49,877 bases of DNA from Phoronis australis (Eukaryota; Phoronida; Phoronidae). Position numbers and translations under genes: made by a program. The notes under the pieces are model-generated. The model was not told the origin of the DNA. It made no database searches and worked only from the letters and a program-made list of their open reading frames with translations. Of this stretch, positions 34,001 to 40,000 are shown piece after piece. Each line of letters begins with the position of its first letter. The stretch's first letter is position 1. The stretch spans positions 65,657 to 115,533 of the forward strand of contig NMRA01000697.1 of the NCBI GenBank assembly GCA_002633005.1, written 5' to 3'.

Positions 34001-37000
34001 CACATTATTTTGGACCGTTCCTTTCCATTTCCGCCCTTAATCTGATATATGTTCTGCGCGACCCTCAGTCGAGAAATTTAAAATAAATTTTTCTCTCAAG
34101 CACCCTGTCTGCTTATCACAACCCCCTGTTGCGGGGTAACCGTTGAATAATGACAGAACAGGTTTTCATGGACGTGGGGTCAATTTTGATGGGCTGAAAA
34201 TTCTTCACATTAAATTTAGACCCTTTGTAAAAACTGACCGGAGTCATTTCTCCCGGGGTCATAAATTGTGCTACATTGGCTCGGTTGGATATAATTCCAT
34301 TCGGTTTTGAGTGGGAAGTTCTGTGTTTTGGGTAAAAGTTGGATGCGCAATTCAATCGTACAGGTTTGATATTTTGGTTACTTTGTACTTTACTTTTTGC
34401 GCAAGTTTCGTCACAAACAAGCAAGCAGTGCAAATCTACAAAATTTCCAATATCAACTTCGACATAAGTTCAGATTTTGCAGGGATTTGTTTGTTTTGAT
34501 ACAACAGAAAACATCTGATTTTGGAATATATATTAAGAAATGAGGTTTTAAAGCAGTATATATTTCACTAGAGAATATACTATTCACTTAGATGTACTGA
34601 TTTCGATGGCATGCGAGTAAGTTCGGGGATGTTATTATTCAGTACAAGTAAAAATACATGTCACTGTCATTAATACCAAATATTTACTTGAATATACTTA
34701 GGGCTGTTCCAGCAAAATCTGTATGGGAGGGGGGGGAAGGCACTTTTATTTCGTACCCACCGCCCATATTTTTCATTTATTTCTCCAACCCACGACCCAT
34801 AATTTTTTAATTATTTTTAATAGGTTAAAATATAAAATCCAACACTTGCAAACAAACTGCCTCCAGGAGGACCTGTTAAGAACTTAGATGATTGACAGAC
34901 AGGAACTAGTTGTCTTGTCCAATATTGTCAAAAACTTAAGTAGCCTGTGAGCTATACTTTTGGCAGCCACCAGGTGTCTCTGTTCACCATGTGTCTATAA
35001 TTTCAATGAACATTTTTTCAATTATAAGGATCTATGAATCTCAAACTGTCTCCACGATATCTTTTATACTTCTATGTTAAGTGAATATTGGAACTTGTTT
35101 ATCTTACTCCTCATAATTTTTATTTAAAAATCATCAATTTTCTTATATGTGTTAACACCAGTTTAGTGTTGCATAACTTTTCAATTCAATAGGACTGCAG
35201 ACAAACAGTTGGCTCAAATCAAGTTGCCCATGACTTGATTAATGGCTTAGTGAACATATTGCACTCTGTTCACTAGCAATATGGGCTTTTTTGTATTGGC
35301 TTGTTTTGAGTTTTGAGGGCTGAAGTAACCAACCTGTCAACATTAACAGGACAAAAAATACCACCCATTTTTAATGCATCACTTCTTACAGGAACGACCA
35401 CCCATAATTTGTGTTTTTTTCTGAAGACCACCACCCATGAATTTTTATTTCTACTGCCGTCCCCCCCCTCCCACACGGATTTTACTTAACAGCATCATCA
35501 TTGGATAACAGCATATGCTGGTCAATAATTATCTTTTTAATTGATCTTATAGGGTCTCAATCACCAAGACTGGTGTGGAAACAACGCATGTAGTCGTTCC
35601 GCTTAAATTGTGGTGGCGGAACACAAAAACCTAGTTGCAGCACCACTAAACTCCATGGCTGAACCAAAAAACTTAACTCTTTGGCTACAGGCATAACACT
35701 GTGAGCCCCCGCATTTCCTGACTGATGCCGTAAGGCTCCCATTGTTTTCCGCCTTTTTTGTCCTATGTAGCACTCTCCAATATGGTGTCATGTTTACAAT
35801 GCGAGCTGCATGTATCTGAGTGGCGCGCGCCTGGTCTATGTGATGTCTATGACCACTACATTCACAGTTCATCAGTCTACACTGTGTGTTAGCCTTTTTA
35901 TCTTGTCAAATAGGGACTGTGGTTTAAACAGTACTAACAAGATTGTTTCTATCTAGGAGTCTGTTAAGACTTTTCGCCAAGAACACCCAGATGTGGAATT
36001 AAAACCAGTGGACCACATTTTAACTAAGTCGGAGATAAAAATCAAAGACACTATTTTAGGACGCCCAGAGAAGCCTGCCCCGTAAGTGCACTGTTAAAGG
36101 GACATTTGAGATTGTTGTTGGATTGTTTATATTTCTACTGAACTATAAACATTAAAATCCATGTGTTGTTATATCTTTTTGCAACTAGCCTATTCTCTAC
36201 TCTGACATTAACTGAAGTCAAGGCCAGAGATTTTATCAGACAAATACGCTTAAATTACTCTGCTATTTCTTGTGTGGAATTAAGCTCCATCAGCAAAGCA
36301 TTTGACTGGACTGTGAAGGTCTCGCTTTCAAACCTGCAGTCGGGCTGATATCAGAAAAAAAACACTTTTCTCACCAATTATTTTGAAAATTCAGCAATCG
36401 TCGGAAGTTTATCAGTTCCTTTATCGTAGCAAAACAATTTTTAAATTAAAGTACTTTTTTGTAGTTTGATATGTGGTATCTACTAGTGACTTGAACATAT
36501 TACAATCCTTCAGACATTTTTATGTAATGTAACTCTGTTACCGCTGCAACAAAGTGCAATTGTCTTATTTTATGTTTCATAAGGTTCATAATAGGTCCAT
36601 GTATTTCCTGGTTCTTTCAGCAATGTCTATGCGCACTTCACCCGTCTTATGTTGCGAGAACCAGAATTGGCCACTGTGAACGATAAATTGGTAAAGATAT
36701 CTTCAAAATGGAACACGTTATCAGATGCTGAAAAGAAAACGTATAGCGACGAACTTAGTTCTGTAAGTTGGATCCTTGTTTCCAAACAAAGATTTTTGTA
36801 CCTGTTTACAGCTGTACCATGAAGTCAGAATCTTTCTTTGAGTAAACTATTTTTGAGTCATTGGTCTTCAAGACCATTTGTTCTAGCAGTTTTTCAGGGT
36901 TAAAACTTAATCTTAGGACCTTGTTTGCTTTGAGTTATGAAAGTTGAATCATAACCAAGAGTGATAAAGCTTCATTGCAGATTTAAAGTATACTTAAAGC

Positions 37001-40000
37001 GAATAACTTGAAGTGCATGTGATCTTCTCATTTCTAGTTATACTAGCAAGATTTGTAAAATCATTGGTATTTTACCTCGGCCTAGAATCGCCAAACTTTA
37101 CTCAGCAATTGGTGGAAAGTTAAAAAAATACTCAAGACTGAATAATTTCAAAACTTATTCAACCAAAGTACTTAAGTATTTCCAATTTGTCCAAGTGTTC
37201 AGGAAAGAGTGACCAGAAGTAATTCTTGAGTGAAATCTTGAATAACTGGGAAAATTACTGGAAAATTAAAAGACCACTAGGTGGCATTGTTGAAAAAGTA
37301 TTGAACTCAGTGCATAGTGCAATTTATGTAAAAACTTAAATTTATACTTTGTGATTACATTTACTAAAATTTCAGTGAATAGGCAAATTTCCAGTTACAA
37401 AGTACATTCAATGCACTTGTTTAACTGAACAATCTGCAGACAATTGGAATCTTTTTCAATTCTCTTTCACTGAAAAACTTCCAACTTAGTTTCTGGGCTG
37501 TAGAGGTCATTAGGTTTTAAAATGCTCCAGACTTCCATACCAACTCAAGAATTATTCTCGATCCTTAAAGTGCCTTAATATTAAAATTTGATGGTCACCA
37601 TTTTGTTATTGCAAGACTAATTAATGACAAGGGCTCAAGTAAAATTGCTTTTCTACTCCCATTTGAATATTTCGGAAATGCTATATTAAAGTATACCTCA
37701 ATCAAATTTTGTTAACCACAATAAAGTTTACATGAAATTGTTAAAATATTTTTCAAGGCTTGGAATTGTCTGTGTTTTATTCGATCCGCGTATTTTTGTT
37801 ATATTTCCGCTGAAAAATCGAATTTGCCATTAAATTATCTCGGTAAATTGGTTTCTCACCGTGGCGTTGCTGACGACTCGAAAAGCGGAAACTGCTCTTT
37901 ATGTTTCGGAGGAACGAGAATTGTAATTGCGGATCACAGGCACTCGAATTTTCCGATGACTCATGACCATATATAAGAAACATGTTTTCTTAGTAATGAG
38001 TGGCGTCAATGGCAATCGAGAAACAGATAAATTCAAGTGCCTGTGCCTGGGATAGCGTGGTTTTATCAATGGCGTCTGCATTTGGTATAAAATCGCGGTG
38101 ACAAATAGTGCAATTCTGCGGTTAAAAATGCGTGGAGCGTGGAATAGACTGAATGTTTCTTTGAAAAAGTGGATTAAAGAAACAGTCGGTGTCTTAAATC
38201 AAGGTTTGTGCTCTGTAAACTTAGAGAGAGGAACAATTACGGAGTGCATGGCCGAGTCGCCTTGGACTAAGTTGGAGTCAGAGGATCGACTGAAAACGAT
38301 GAAACACTAGAAATAACAACGCTTCCTGAAAGGAAATTCAAAAGTAACCAGCTATTCGTTGGATTGGAATCATGGGATGTGAGTGATGTATGAAATTCTT
38401 TTGTTTGATCCCGCGTGCACGCCCGTTGCCGTTAGCTGCTAGGCCTGACCGCCTGAGTGCGATTTTTTACGTGCCTCCGAAACGAGATACACAGTGTTAT
38501 TTTCATTACTGCAAATGTGTTTTAAATTGCTTTTTATGTATTTTGACATTTTTGGTGTTCTATTTTGTGACTCGAGTTTTGCAGTTCGAGAGAAGTGATC
38601 ACGTGACAGATTCTGAATGATCTGATTGGTGCAAGCCATTGTTTATAAATTCTGCCAGCCTATTTTCAGTGTCCTGGTAGTTATTTCTTGTCACATAGTT
38701 TCTTCTACACCAGCGTGGCGTATGAACAATTAACTCCTGTAATTATTGTTTTAAACTAAAAAATTTGGCCAACTTAGTATTGTTATTGATGCATTCTATA
38801 GTTTAAAGTATGTTATTTTTGACTTTCATTTTTCCATGCTAACAGTTGGGGTATGAGCCACAGGTTTTCGTCTTTACTTTTTTCCATTTGCGTTAAAATT
38901 AAATTGTTTGCCGGAATTAAATGTGTATGTATTTCAGGCTTTCTAGATAATCTATGGATCGATTTTCAATTTTTTTGGTAATTTTGTATTGTAATTATAA
39001 GAATTGAAAATAATTTTATAGGTCTCCCTGCATCAAATCAAGAATAAGCTCCTGCAACTCACATTGAAAATTTTTCATCATCATCTTTATTATTTTGATT
39101 TTAAAAAATATCTTTTGTTGCATCTAATTGCCTTCATTGTTGTTGCTGAAATAGATGTCAGGTACTGTTAAGATGAGTGTGTTTTGCCAACACGACATAG
39201 TAACAGGGCATCTTGTGACACTAATGTTTACTTTCGATCTGTTGAGGTATGGTTTAGATTGAAATGTGTATTTAGGGCCCTAAAAATTTCCTCTTTTTTG
39301 TCATGGGTAATTCCAAGCCCTGATTTTTATCAGTTAAATCGCAATCCGTTTTTTCAACCTCAATCTCAGTTTCCTTGAAACTGTTTGTTCAACTTTAAGT
39401 GTTTGTTTTTTAGCTGAAAAGTAATTACGAAAATGATTACAATGTATGGAAGTCCTGTTTGGGCCCTGAAGATTTGGAGAGAGTAGAAACTGAGGAGAGG
39501 CTCGAGGCTGAAAAACAGGCCAAGCTTGCTGCCAAGAGCGCTATGGCAAAAAAGACATGCGCAGCACCCAAGAAACCATCTTCTGGGATGTTTGTCTTCA
39601 TAACTGAGAAGTCACAAGAGTACCAAAAGAAGTTTCCTGATAAACCTCAGACGGAAATAACCCGAATGCTGTCTAGGGCGTTCCAGGATCTGCCTGAGAG
39701 CAAGAAGGTACTGTTTGGACAGGCAAATTTGTCCGCCACTGCAGTTAATGAGTTTCCATTAGTTCATACCGTTATTATGTAAAACCCCGTTTTATAAAAC
39801 TCGGAAATGTATCTTAGAAGAAAAACAACATTTTGTAATTGTGCTGCATGTAGCTTTTATTTGATATTGCATGGTTTAATTTCCAGGTCAAGTATGCTCA
39901 GAAGGCAAGGCAAGGAACACATTCCAAGTCTACTGACAATTCGTAAGCGTTTTTTATTTTAGTTGTTTATTTTGCCTGGTTTACCCAGGCTGCATTCCAT

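Larger units (their letters stand above)
31552..35956 (+). other. UBF intron 11, filled by nested inverted-repeat elements
   Basis: This intron holds an outer inverted-repeat element (32676-35851) with another inserted inside it (34703-35493). 31552-32675 shows nothing recognisable. Confidence 0.6.

Noticed and set aside
33150-34290. Weak inverted similarity (GGGTCT/GGTAT-AAATTTAA-GTGAA blocks)
   Set aside because: Only short interrupted matches were seen; not strong enough to call separate element ends, so it is mentioned only within the larger element.
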